A stretch of 64,000 nt of DNA from Pollenia angustigena (Eukaryota > Arthropoda > Insecta > Diptera > Polleniidae), in assembly GCA_930367215.1 (NCBI GenBank), contig OV884060.1, positions 182,167,253-182,231,252 on the forward strand, given 5' to 3'. Under the pieces are notes generated by a model, which saw only the letters and a program-made list of their open reading frames with translations, was not told the DNA's origin and did no database searches. Position 1 is the stretch's first letter. The number at the start of each line of letters is the position of its first letter. The translations under genes were made by a program, and so were the position numbers. Positions 20,672 to 31,035 of this stretch are shown one piece after another.

Positions 20672-21030
20672 GTAATCTACCCAGTCGAGCGTTAACAGAT
20701 GTAGATTTAAATAAATATGGAAGAAAACTAAAACATTTTAGAGGTGTTTTTATGCGTAATTCTTTACCTAAAAAAGCCTTAAAGAATGAATGTGGAATTG
20801 TTAATCTGGATGATATAAAAGGTCCTGGGACACACTGGGTAGCATATTATAAAAATCACAATTATAAAGAATACTTTGACAGCTTTGGAAACTTGCAACC
20901 ACCACTTGAAATCATCAACTATTTAAAATTGCCCATCGAATATAATTACGAACAAAAACAAAAATTCAATACATTTAATTGTGGCCATTTATGTTTAAAA
21001 TTTTTATTCAATAAATATGGTTTGAAATAA
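20644..21030 (+). CDS. adenain-like cysteine protease of the Polinton
   Basis: The frame opens at 20626 after a stop at 20623 and ends with TAA at 21028-21030. It encodes an adenovirus-type (C5) maturation protease that would cleave capsid precursors. Counting from 20644, the triad is H64 (GTHWVAYY), D79 (YFDSFG) and C113 (FNCGHLC), with Q104 or Q106 for the oxyanion hole. No ATG precedes the conserved N-terminal segment (LPSRALTDVDLNKYGRKLKH). The first is at 20752, inside the fold; 20644 itself is TTG. The frame is -1 to the PLA2 gene and overlaps the slippery site, so synthesis as a PLA2-protease fusion is likely. AATAAA overlaps its stop (21026-21031). Confidence 0.9.
   Translation: MYISFKKLLSNLPSRALTDVDLNKYGRKLKHFRGVFMRNSLPKKALKNECGIVNLDDIKGPGTHWVAYYKNHNYKEYFDSFGNLQPPLEIINYLKLPIEYNYEQKQKFNTFNCGHLCLKFLFNKYGLK
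20659..20707 (+). promoter_or_regulatory. candidate -1 programmed ribosomal frameshift site (A AAA AAC plus stem)
   Basis: A AAA AAC at 20659-20665 is phased as X XXY YYZ in the PLA2 frame (tcA AAA AAC ttt taa). A -1 slip enters the protease frame directly. After an 8-nt spacer, AATCTAC (20674-20680) can pair perfectly with GTAGATT (20701-20707), a 7-bp stem with a 20-nt loop. Heptamer, phase, spacer and stem follow the retroviral gag-pro pattern. The stem is AU-rich, and I cannot tell whether a pseudoknot forms. Confidence 0.65.
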
Positions 21031-21110
21031 AAACAACATTTTAACGTTTTCTTTTTTCATAATTTTTTTTATATTACAATTTTTCTAATCATATAAAAAC
21101 TTAAAATTAA

Positions 21111-24100
21111 TTAAAAATCTATATTTACATTGAGAAGAATGTCATCATCCTCTTCCATAAGTTCATAATAGTTATTTATTCTATAATGACCCCATGCAAA
21201 AGTATCAACGCCATTATCTCTAATAAATCTCTTATCATCTAAATAACTTAATGTTAGTTTTCTTATATTTTGAGTATAAATTTGATGTATCTTAGATCTA
21301 AATATATACATTGAATTATAATATAATTTTTTATCTAAAAGACATTTTCTAAAGTCATTTATACTTAATTTACTAGTTACACATTGCTTAACGCCCTTAA
21401 TTCTTTTAATTTCCTTATCTTCTCTATCAATTTTCACTGAGTACATTTTAGCTCTTAACCCAATGAATTCCTTAATAATTTTACCATTACACTCATCCTT
21501 CATCATCCCTAAAACTTTTTTATTAAGAAGTGGGATATTGTAGACATTATCTATCGGATATGCAGATGTATCAAAATGAGTATTTATGTCATTTTTAATA
21601 TCTCTGTATAGATCATCTGTTTTAATGTCGTAAATAAAGGAATCAGTATCCATATAATTGAGTTTAATGTTTTCACGATATTTAGGCTTTATGTAATCAT
21701 AATGAAAACTGTACATTTTAAATTTGGATATTTCTAATACTGCAAATCCAACATAAATAGGTTTGTTGTATTCAGTTTTAATTCTACTCATTTGGATAGC
21801 ATGCATATCTTCATGAATTTGAAGTGAACTATGGAAATTGGGTTTAGCTATAAGAGCACGGGCTCCTAAACGTTTACCTCTATTCTCCCATTGACATACT
21901 ATTTTAATGTCTTTCCTCTTATCAACATTTTCCATAGTTTTCCCGTATACTGCATTATTCAACAATTTAAAAAAATTTTGTTCAAATGAATTTTTTGCTA
22001 GTGTTCTGTGATGGTTATTTAAATCAATATATTTTTGTAACCAATTTGATTGGTCAAATTGAAGAATTCTATGTATTTTCTTTAAAACTAAACCATGTTG
22101 AATACATTGCTGAAGATTTCGATAATGCATTATGTAATTAGTTTTACAATTTAAATCAGTTATTAGTTTCTTTTGTTTCATGGTTTCAATTTTTTTATTC
22201 TCAGCACAAAATGGTAAATCATTATGATAGTCGTGTAATGTAGATGGATATTCTAGATCTACCTCTAATATATATCCTAATGGAGAATCTTCAGCTATAT
22301 TATTAACGTTGAAATGGTTATAATTTTCAACCCATTTAAAATTTTTATAGGGGAGGTATTGTGACATTGCATAGCCATACAAGTTATTAACATCTAAATA
22401 TATTACGTAGTTTGATTCTTTGTTAGAATCATAATTACTAATATATTTATTATTAGCAATTGAATGTCGATTAGAACATTGAACAATACCTCCCCTAATG
22501 CCCCGAAGGACAAAATTATATATATTAATATCAGTCAACAACTCCAATTCTATTGCAGTTGTTTTCAACATTGCATCCCAGGATAAACCTGGGGTAGTAT
22601 AATATTGACATGGATCTAAATTATAAATGTTTGCACAAACTTTACGGAAATTTTCAAATATATCGCAAAGTAAAAGAATATCTACTTTTAAATATAAAAG
22701 TAGATAATCTTTTAATGTTCTACATTTAAATGTTTTCCATACTTTTTGTGCATGTTCATAATCCTCCACACTACACGACTCATTATTTAATTTATTGAAA
22801 AATATTGACCGAGGTGGTAATTGAATTTCTTCAAGACGATTCATCGAATCTAAATAATCATACGGAAAGACACCCTTACGTTTCATTAAATTAAATTCTT
22901 CATCATTTGGATAGCTTGATTTTACTACCGTTAAATCACTGTCGGACAAATAACTTGCTAATTTTGCTATACTCGATGGCATAAACCTAAATGAATCGAG
23001 AAAACGTAACTCAATTGTATCTTTTTCATTTACAGAAATTCTTTTTGATATAGACACATAAAGCTCCTTATTTAAAGGTATAATATTTATATCGCCTTCA
23101 ATTGTTGAAAGCTCTCTAACAAACAGGTGGCAATCATATGCCGAAAGATTATGAAAGAATATAGGGATGAAATTTGCAATTTGATATTCTAAATTACATT
23201 GATTATGAGCAGCACCCCTATATTGACCAGTTAGATGACAATGGTCAGCTACTTTATCTTCATTAGATAAAGATTTCGTACAAATATAACAAGTCTTGCT
23301 CTCATAATGTTGTATCTGTTGCAGGGGTGTTAAGGAATTCATTGGTTTAATAACACTTAGATGACTAGTGTAAATAGCTAAAATGTCGTCAACTAAAGTT
23401 TTAAAAAAATGTTGTGGCGCATCAGTTCCAGTATAAATTTTAAAAATATCTAAGTCTGAGTTATACGAACATTTAATAAAATAACTATAAGCAAATGGAA
23501 TATGCTTTTGTGTTGATTTTACGTTCTTAGAATTTTGAATGTTTACTGTTTCCAGAATACATTCAAAATCAGCGTATACAACAAAAGGCACATCCATTTG
23601 CTTTTTAAAATTTTTAAAACTAAGCTTACTTTTATCTATACTAGGCATCCTTGTAACCATTTTATTACATTCCTCTTTATGTTTAATTATCGACGTCTCT
23701 GTACGAAAATGGATTAAGCATGTATTGCAGATGTATACTTGATTCTGCCGTTTCGTCAGTTGACTACGTATCAATCTGTAATTAATAGGAAAAAAGAAAA
23801 TGATTTAAATTAATATAATATATTCATATATAAATAGAATATAAATATTGTGAACCTACTTTGAAATATTTTTGATCCATACGTAATGTAATCTTTCTCC
23901 ATCCTCTATCAGCATTAAGTTGATGTGTTTGGACTTTTCTTCTTTGGTGAAGTAGTATGGTCCCACTACAACATCATCTTCTAGTCCAAACACATTCACA
24001 CTTATTTCAGGATTCATAAGCTCGAAATCTCTTATTTGATTAATCGGAAGAGGGAAATTTAAATTGGTGAAATTTAATTTGATTCCATTATCCAGCAAAA

Positions 24101-25010
24101 TGATGTCATCTTCAATATCATTAATTTTATACGATGAACATCTCTTTGTATATTCAGGAGCGACTGGGTATAGTGCTGATATGATTGCCCACTTGAAGCA
24201 GTACTCGTCTCGATTTTGTACGTTGACACATGCTTTTTTCTGCATTATTTTTGCTGGTAAAGGAAGGTATTGTGACCCTTTGATACACTTATATTGATTT
24301 ATGTTCATCTCCAAACGTGTTATTTCAATTAATGCCCAGCCACTATCACGCTCCTGAAATTCGCTCATCTTTTTTATTATAATATTACATTGTTCGTTGA
24401 AAACATTTAGGATATCATCTCTTGTTGAAAGCATAGTAAGAATGTTCATTTTAGTCTGATGGGATTTTATATCCACCATACAAGAATCTTCACCTTCCTT
24501 AATCAGCACATATTCACCATACAGTTCCATATTAAATTTTATGTTTCCGTGTTTTTGCATGGTGTCTGTTAATAATTTTATTAATTTCTCTCTTATTTCC
24601 GTTAAAAATTTTTCAGGTATTAAATTATTTTTATTGTTGTTTTCAATTAAAAATGTGACAATTCTATTGTTAAAAGATGATTTTATGCATTTAATATCAC
24701 TATTATTATCTGCTTTTTCAACACAGTTAAATTTATGTGCACTTGACCTTATATGATAATGCCAATTTGTTTTTTTTATATCTTTTTCACAACCTTTACA
24801 GTAAATATTTGTTTCTTCATCATTACCGTCACCTTTTGTATTAGAATGTGAGTGTCGGTGCCATTCCTTACGATCCGAAAAATGTAAATTACATGTTTGG
24901 CATTTAAACGATGATGATGGTCCATCATGATGCAATCGAACATGTCTTCTTAAATTTCTATTCAAAGTGAATACTTTATCACAAAACTCACAAATAAAAC
25001 CGCCAGCCAT
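21111..25010 (-). CDS. Polinton type B DNA polymerase (protein-primed), two exons
   Basis: Exon 1 is 23860-25010, an 84-bp intron is 23776-23859 (GTAGGT...TTACAG, phase 2), and exon 2 is 21111-23775; 1,271 codons plus stop. Three C2H2 fingers start the protein (CEFC...H, CQTC...H, CKGC...H, residues 8-93) and a fourth follows the junction. The exonuclease has YADFE (about 451-455), FHNLSAYD (591-598) and YLKVD (745-749). An endonuclease VII-like HNH patch is at 546-578 (CYIC...VADHCHLTGQYRGAAHNQC). Polymerase motif A is YLDVNNLYGYAM (D845), motif B KLLNNAVYG (987-995) and motif C YMDTDS (1091-1096). All catalytic acids are present. A TATA box is at 25084-25091. It is convergent with the protease gene. 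Confidence 0.95.
23776..23859 (-). other. 84-bp intron in the DNA polymerase gene
   Basis: Donor GTAGGT at 23859, acceptor ATTACAG ending at 23776 on the minus strand. The body is AT-rich, with a pyrimidine tract and a TTAAT branch-like motif before the acceptor. Removing it keeps one frame across both parts; without splicing, a stop follows four bases into the intron. Confidence 0.85.
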
Positions 25011-25083
25011 TTCACTTTTTTATTAAAGAACACAATGATTTAACTATCAGAACAAGAATGGTTCTGTGTTCCAGAAGTAGACA

Positions 25084-25091
25084 TATTTATA
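25084..25091 (-). promoter_or_regulatory. TATA box for the DNA polymerase gene
   Basis: TATAAATA on the minus strand about 75 bp before the polymerase ATG. Confidence 0.55.
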
Positions 25092-26155
25092 TCATAAATT
25101 GTTAATTAGGGGAGTAATTAGTAAGGGGCAAGTTTCACATAAGTTCATATAATCAAAAACCGCAACATCAGCGGTTTCTTTGTTTTTCCAAGAATTATAA
25201 ACATCTGCACATGCATGACTCCTATTTCATTGTCTTTTCCAAGAATTTTGAGACTACAGTCCTAATCAAAAACCGCATCAAGAGCGGTTTCTTTGTTTTT
25301 CTAAGAATTCTAAACAGCTGCACTTGCATGACTCATATTTAATTGTTTTTTCCAAGAATTTTGAGATGAGGACTCATTCAAAAAAAAAACTTTATGAAAT
25401 TTAAATTTGTCACGTACATATTTAGAATTCATTCGAAAAATTAAAAGGTTTCATATTATATGAAAAGCAGCAATCAGCAGAATCTTTAAAATATTTATTT
25501 TGTTATTTTTATTTTTTTTTTATTTTAAAGTTTTGCATTACAGTAGAATCTCGATAATTCTTAATCGCAAGGGACCGGTCATTTCTTACGAATTATCGGG
25601 AATTATGATTTTTCGGGGGGTAATTTATCGGGATTTGACTGTATTTTATTTAATATAATCAAAAACTGCAGCATCAGCGGTTTCTTTGTTTTTTTCCAAG
25701 AATTTTAAACAGCTGCACATTCATGTCTCATATTTCATTATTTTTCCAAGAATTCGAAAAACCTGCACATGCATGTCTCATATTTCATTATTTTTCCAAG
25801 AATTCGAAAAACCTGCACATGCATGTCTCATATGTCTTTGTTTTTCGAAGAATTCTAAACAGCTGCACATTCTTGTCTCATATTTAATTATTTTTCCAAG
25901 AATTCTAAACAGCTGCACATTCATGTTTCATATTTCATTATTTTTCCAAGAATTCTAAACAGCTGCACATTCATGTCTCATACTTCATTGTTTTTCCAAG
26001 AATTCGAAAAAACCTGCACATGCATGTCGCATATTTCTTTGTTTTTCCAAGAATTCTATGTTTATATAAACAAGAACCACAACTATTTAATGAAAAAAAG
26101 AATTATACCATTACATCTATTATTTTCTAAAATCCCTTCACCTATAAAATTATAG

Positions 26156-26191
26156 TATAAATATCTGATACAAAAACACAGTTTCATCAGT
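26156..26191 (+). promoter_or_regulatory. TATA plus initiator core promoter for the small-gene cluster
   Basis: TATAAATA at 26156-26163 and the arthropod initiator TCAGT at 26187-26191, giving a start at A26189 about 33 bp after the TATA box and 71 bp before the 96-aa gene. Both elements and their spacing match fly consensus promoters. Confidence 0.7.
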
Positions 26192-26259
26192 AGTATTTGA
26201 AAAATTGTTAATTAAATAAGTAAACTTTTTCCTCTAACCAACTAAAAAAAGTTTAGAAA

Positions 26260-26550
26260 ATGAATAAAACATTGAATTATCTAAACAATATCATCAAAAA
26301 GTATTTAAAGGAAATAATGCCGTTAAAGCAACTCCCCATAAACAAGAAAATTAAAATTTTAAAATGTTTAAAAAAATCTACAAAGTTTGGTCCGAAAACA
26401 ATGTTAGAGTTGGAAACTCATATAATATTCCTACCGGAGAAATACACAAACCTACCAGCGGAAGTTATGGACGATTTATCATCTGGAAATTTTTATTTAA
26501 AAAAAGTTGTGGATGGAGCTTATTATAAATTCATATTTGAAAATAAATAA
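26260..26550 (+). CDS. 96-aa basic Polinton protein, unknown
   Basis: 96 aa from an ATG behind the TATA/initiator promoter. The N-terminal half is lysine-rich and helical (LNNIIKKYLKEIMPLKQLP). The C-terminal half looks like a compact domain (LPAEVMDDLSSGNFYLKKVV). No family recognised. It is the first of three plus-strand small genes in the right part of the element, separated from the next by 61 bp with AATAAA repeats over its stop. Confidence 0.6.
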   Translation: MNKTLNYLNNIIKKYLKEIMPLKQLPINKKIKILKCLKKSTKFGPKTMLELETHIIFLPEKYTNLPAEVMDDLSSGNFYLKKVVDGAYYKFIFENK

Positions 26551-26611
26551 ATAAAAACTATAAATAGAATATGTTTTATTTATCTTTAAATTAGTTTTAT
26601 AAGGGGTGACA

Positions 26612-27133
26612 ATGGAACAACAATATAAATTTATAGTTGTTGATGTGCAAGGATTTTTCATCAATAATGAATTTCATGCTAAAGAAGTCTGTGTTTCAAT
26701 CAGTGATATCGAAAAACAAACTTTTCACATTGAATCAATAATAAAATATTCTGAATTAAGTAATAAGGATAGATTTACAAATAAATGGTTATATAATCAC
26801 TTGCATGGACTACACTGGGATACTGGAGAGTCTACACTGAAAGAGTTAATAGAATATTTAATATTAACTATAAAAAAAAGAAAAAAAGAAGAAGAACACC
26901 CTGTTTTATATGTTAAAGGATTTGAAAAAGTTAGATGGTTAAAGGAGCTACTTGGAGGAGAAATCGACATATATATAATTAATTTAGATTATTTGAATTG
27001 TCCAAATATCAAGACTTTATATAAAAATAATCCTAATATTAATATTTGTAAGAAACATACTAATTTTAATCAAATATGTGCTGAAAAGAATGTAATTTTA
27101 TTAAGAAATTATGTGAATTTATATTTAAAATAA
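26612..27133 (+). CDS. RNase H-fold-like small protein of the Polinton, unknown function
   Basis: 173 aa from ATG 26612; an in-frame GTG lies two codons earlier but is not needed. It begins with a beta strand ending in Asp (KFIVVDVQGFF), as in exonuclease-type RNase H folds. The middle has NHLHGLHWDTG, then PVLYVKGFEKVRWLKELL and LDYLNCPNI. The end is CKKHTNFNQICAEKNVILLRNYV. I recognise this order (VDVQGF, HGLxW, YVKGxEKxxWL, C-H...CAxxNV) from uncharacterised proteins linked to Polintons and insect genomes. The classical DEDD acids are not all visible, so nuclease activity is doubtful. The stop overlaps AATAAA. Confidence 0.65.
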   Translation: MEQQYKFIVVDVQGFFINNEFHAKEVCVSISDIEKQTFHIESIIKYSELSNKDRFTNKWLYNHLHGLHWDTGESTLKELIEYLILTIKKRKKEEEHPVLYVKGFEKVRWLKELLGGEIDIYIINLDYLNCPNIKTLYKNNPNINICKKHTNFNQICAEKNVILLRNYVNLYLK

Positions 27134-27238
27134 AGAAAAACCTAATTAATTAATAAAACATTTGAAGTTGATCATTTTATTTTTAGTTGATTTTAAGTCT
27201 TTAAACGGAGTACATCTCTAGTACGATTTAACTCAAAA

Positions 27239-27550
27239 ATGATATCATCAGCTGAATTGGAAGAATTATTGACAAAACATAGTTACCAGATTGATAAGGA
27301 ACATATGGATTTATTTATGAAACTTATAGATGAATTAAGAATTTATAATTATGTAAATAGTCCATTTATATGTATAAATAATATCATACATAGATATTAT
27401 TGTGAAAATGTTTATTCACAAACCTTTAACATTTGTCGATGTCAAACACTTTATAAACAACATTTGTTAACACTTAAGCTTTTTAATCTTTATAAACGTA
27501 TTTTTAATTTTGAATCTGTAAAATCTGAAAAAATTCCTAATAAAATTTAA
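27239..27550 (+). CDS. 103-aa Polinton protein, unknown
   Basis: 103 aa from an ATG, the last plus-strand gene before the right terminal repeat. The N-terminus is acidic and helical (SAELEELLTKHSYQIDKEHM). A central part carries Cys and His (FICINNIIHRYYCENVY, NICRCQTLYKQH). The tail is basic. No recognised family. Position mirrors the small Cys-rich gene at the other end of the element. Confidence 0.55.
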   Translation: MISSAELEELLTKHSYQIDKEHMDLFMKLIDELRIYNYVNSPFICINNIIHRYYCENVYSQTFNICRCQTLYKQHLLTLKLFNLYKRIFNFESVKSEKIPNKI

Positions 27551-27703
27551 AATAAAATAACACAACATAACATAATATTGTTTTTATTTATAGGTTTCAT
27601 ATTACATAAACAAGACAATTATGAAAAGGAACAATCATCAGACTTTATAAAATATTTATTAAGTTATTTTTCTGAGTTTTTTAAGAATTCTAAACACCTA
27701 CTT

Positions 27704-28993
27704 GTATTTTTAATAAAATGTAAACAAATACATATACATACATACATATATCAAACTATTTGTTTTATTTTCTAATTCATAAACATAGTTTCTTTTTTTA
27801 TGAAATCATATTACAAACATAAAATAAATTTATTACGAATAAATGTAGAATTCATTTGAAAAAAATAAAAAGGTTTTATATTACATAAAAAAGATAATTG
27901 TGAAAAGGAGCAATTAGCTGATTCTATAAAATATTTATTAAGTTATTTTTTTTTTGTTTTGATTTTTTAAGAATTCTAAACACCTACACATCTGCTCAAC
28001 TAATACTCAAATTTCTTTGTATTTCCAAGAATTTTGAGAACTATGAAACTTAAATTTGTCACGTATGTACAACTCATTTGAAAAATAAAAAAGTTTCATA
28101 TTACATAAAAAAGACCATTCGACATGGTTGTATCTACACACACCCTACTCTTTACGAACATCCAACAAAGACCCCGCATAGGGTTGCCAGATGGTCACAT
28201 TTACACACACACATACACACACCCTACTCTTTACGAACATCTGACAGAGACCCCGCATAGGGTTGCCAGATGGTTACATTTACACACATGCACACCCTAC
28301 TCTTTACGAACACCTAACAAAGAGCCCGCATAGGGTTGCCAGACGGTCACATTTACGCACACACAAACATACACAGACACACCCTACTCTTTACGAACAC
28401 CTAACAAAGAGCCCGCATAGGGTTGCCAGATGGTTACATTTACACACATGCACACCCTACTCTTTACGAACACCTAACAAAGAGCCCGCATAGGGTTGCC
28501 AGACGGTCACATTTACGCACACACAAACATACACAGACACACCCTACTCTTTACGAACACCTAACAAAGAGCCCGCATAGGGTTGCCAGACGGTCACATT
28601 TACGCACACACAAACATACACAGACACACCCTACTCTTTACGAACACCTAACAAAGAGCCCGCATAGGGTTGCCAGACGGTCACATTTACGCACACACAA
28701 ACATACACAGACAATAAAAGTGGTGGAGCTTGCAAATCGATGAACTTATTAAGTTAACCAACCGACTGTAGGGTGAAAATAAAATCTTGATAGCGAATGC
28801 TCACTACGATATCGCCTCCAAGATAGGAAGGGGATACATAGGGATATATAGAGGATAGTTTTTACATGAAATTGTTTGCTGGGTTATACCATGCTCCCAA
28901 ATGTGTATGGAACAAGTGATTGTTTGCTGGGTTATACCATGCTCCCAAATTTGTATGGAAAAAGTGCCGCAGAAGGTACATAAACATACTACT
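27704..28993. repeat. right terminal inverted repeat of the Polinton
   Basis: Inverted copy of 11753-12774, but longer: it holds seven copies of the ~72-86-bp unit containing GCATAGGGTTGCCAGA (28141-28720), against two on the left. Near the outer end, the 50-bp block ATTGTTTGCTGGGTTATACC occurs twice (28871 and 28921) but once on the left. The left copy in turn has an extra palindromic insert (11890-11990). A further partial copy of its inner part lies at about 27575-27700. The outermost ~40 bp match exactly. Confidence 0.85.
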
Positions 28994-29330
28994 TAGGTAC
29001 ATAGACAACATCCGGAGAACTGTGGTCGGGATTGAAAAGTAGGCGTGGCACAAAAAGATTTTTTTATATCTAAACAACGGTAAGGTAAGGGGAAAAAATT
29101 TTCCAAATTTGGCACACATAGCTGGGCTATCAATACACAACCTCTCTTAAAAATATACACAGATTTCTGTATATCTGGAGAATATCAAGAGCCAACGTTT
29201 CCCAATTAGGTACAAGCATCTTGGTTATTAATAAACAACATCCGACAAAATATGGGCGGACGTAGAGAAGTGGGCGGAACACAACATTGATTTATTTATA
29301 TCTTAAGAACATTATTTATATAACTTCTTA
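28994..29330. repeat. degenerate ~119-bp tandem array, right part
   Basis: Continues directly, in the same orientation, the array seen at 10550-11752 (ACATCCGGAGAAC, CACACATAGCTGGGCTA, TTAGGTACAAGCATCTTGG). Confidence 0.65.
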
Positions 29331-30022
29331 TTCTGCTCTTATCGCGGCATGAAGAAGGGTATAATCAGACGGTTGTTGTTTGAAATTATTTTCGATATCA
29401 TTTAAATTTCCCGACAACGACAATGTAAAACACGTACGAAGTTTGTCGTTTACGATAATCAAAATGCCAGTTTTAAAAACGGCTAATTTTCGACTGTGAC
29501 AATGACACTCATAACAAGGCCGAATAAATATTCTAGGCAAGCAATCAAAAAAACACACGTTTACAACTGTCTTACAGATAAGATCACAAATAAAAAATAA
29601 AAATAAAAAAACAAAAAGAAAAACGTCTACTGCCTATTTTCAAATTAAAACAAACATTTTTGTTTGGGAATTTATATTGTAACAGCAGTAAAAAAAATTT
29701 TAATGTGTTTTTGTTTTCAATATAAATTTCTTAACGAAAATTTTTGAGTTTTTTTAGTGTCTAAAAAACTGCAGTCGAAACCAAAAACTGTCGAAAAAAA
29801 AACGAAAATTGGAAAAAATTGGTTTGACAGCGACTGTTTACATTTAATGAATCAGAAGTAAAAGTTACAGTTTTTTTGGCCAATGACAAATGAAGGAGTG
29901 GAAGAAATGCCAGAAAAACTGCAGTTTTTTTAAACGCTGTTTTTGTTTTTATATTGTTGTTTTAATGTAAATTCCCAAACGAAAATTTTAAAAAACCAGC
30001 CAATTAGTTTAATTAATATACA
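29331..30022. other. intergenic, no gene seen
   Basis: AT-rich with several AAAACTGCAG motifs (around 29770 and 29920). One 76-codon minus frame at 29328-29558 has no family features. Confidence 0.4.
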
Positions 30023-31035
30023 TTAGAGTCACCGGATCTTATATGGGGGGATAAAAATGTCGGAATTTTTTTGGTCTTAACCCCACAAAACGATTCCCCT
30101 TTCCAGATATTGAGATAGCGAAATTTGAGCTCGATTAAACAACGCTAACCCAGTGCGCTCGTCGTTCAAAATTTCGAAAAATCGATATTTTGGATCAAAA
30201 TCTGACATATGGAGCCATAACTCCAGAACTGTAAATAATAAAAACACGCTTAATATCTCAAAAGAAAGCTAATATTGTTCTTTAAAATTTATATCACATA
30301 CATAATTGTTGTTATTTTAAGTCAAACCGAGTTATGACTTTTAACTAGAAATATAATAAAAAAACAAGTAATACTGATAAGTGTAATGTTTTAAAATATA
30401 AAAACCAGGTATCATAAGATACATACAAAACAGACACAGAAAAGTTATGTAATCTATTCTAGATCTTTTGTTAAATTAGTTTTTGCAACGTCAGGATATA
30501 ATGCTCGGTATTTGCTTACAACTTGCAGGATAAACAAACTCTTTAAATTTGTTCTTGACCGCTTCCGATGTTTTCTTTCGGTCTTTTTGAAGACTTGTCC
30601 ACCCAGCGTGAAGTTTTTTCAACTTAGTTATGGCATTTTGCTCTTGTTTAGTCGGGATTCGAGCTTTCTTCCAAAAAAATTAACACTTTTCGTATGGTAA
30701 GTTTTGCTGATACTCTTACAGTTAATTTCACAGCACGTAAATTATAAAAAAAGCACAAAAAACCTGACGATTTGAGGGTAGTTTACAACCGGTGATCTCG
30801 TGAATGGGATAGCCAAAGAGAAATATTTTATCCTTGGTCCTGGTTTGTACACCTGATGTGGATGCCATTGCACAGTCCAAATTACAAATTTAAATTTTAA
30901 TTAAATGTTTTCTATCATATTTCTACACCATTTTTCATTTAAAATGAAAAAATTCAAGATGAAATTGAGAAAATTCCAAATGAAATTGAGAAATTTTAAT
31001 TTTCCATTGATAAAATTGAAATATCTATATAATTA

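Larger units (their letters stand above)
25011..26259. repeat. Polinton intergenic region with ~50-bp tandem repeats and AACCGC hairpins
   Basis: This gap separates the divergent polymerase and small-gene units. From about 25670 to 26060, about eight units of 50-55 bp contain CCAAGAATTC, CTGCACAT and CATGTCTCATATTT. Three hairpin-like blocks of the form AACCGC-loop-GCGGTT are at about 25157, 25265 and 25668 (the last degenerate), each followed by TCTTTGTTTTT. 25385-25470 resembles part of the terminal repeat. The short frames across the units (for example 25686-26155) are repeat by-products. Confidence 0.75.
11753..28993. mobile_element. Maverick/Polinton (adintovirus-like) element, nearly complete
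   Basis: The ends are AGTAGTATGTTTATGTACC at 11753 and its exact complement ending at 28993, so the termini are AG...CT as expected for Polintons. The element is flanked by a perfect 6-bp duplication TAGGTA (11747-11752 and 28994-28999). Joining the flanks reconstitutes a unit of the surrounding 119-bp array, confirming the boundaries. It is 17,241 bp long with terminal inverted repeats of over 1 kb. It encodes the family's core set: PolB, integrase, packaging ATPase, adenain-like protease, major capsid and penton proteins. It also has a PLA2 protein, a coiled-coil protein and small genes. The only clear lesion I find is an in-frame TGA in the major capsid gene. Confidence 0.95.

Noticed and set aside
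20752..21030. Independent protease start at ATG 20752
   Set aside because: It would remove the conserved N-terminal helix and first strand of the fold, and the frame is open and conserved-looking upstream. Frameshift expression fits better, though this start cannot be fully excluded.
25686..26155. Frames with HISLFFQEFEK-type repeats
   Set aside because: Translation of the 50-bp tandem repeat; no conserved start, and the promoter found lies downstream.
28078..28743. Frames with repeated PTLYEHLTKSPHRVARRSH peptides in the right terminal repeat
   Set aside because: They arise from the ~80-bp tandem units. The left terminal repeat gives the same peptides in only two units, and codon use is that of a repeat.
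29328..29558. 76-codon minus-strand frame with several Cys and His
   Set aside because: No ATG context, promoter, family or neighbour support; the composition fits chance.
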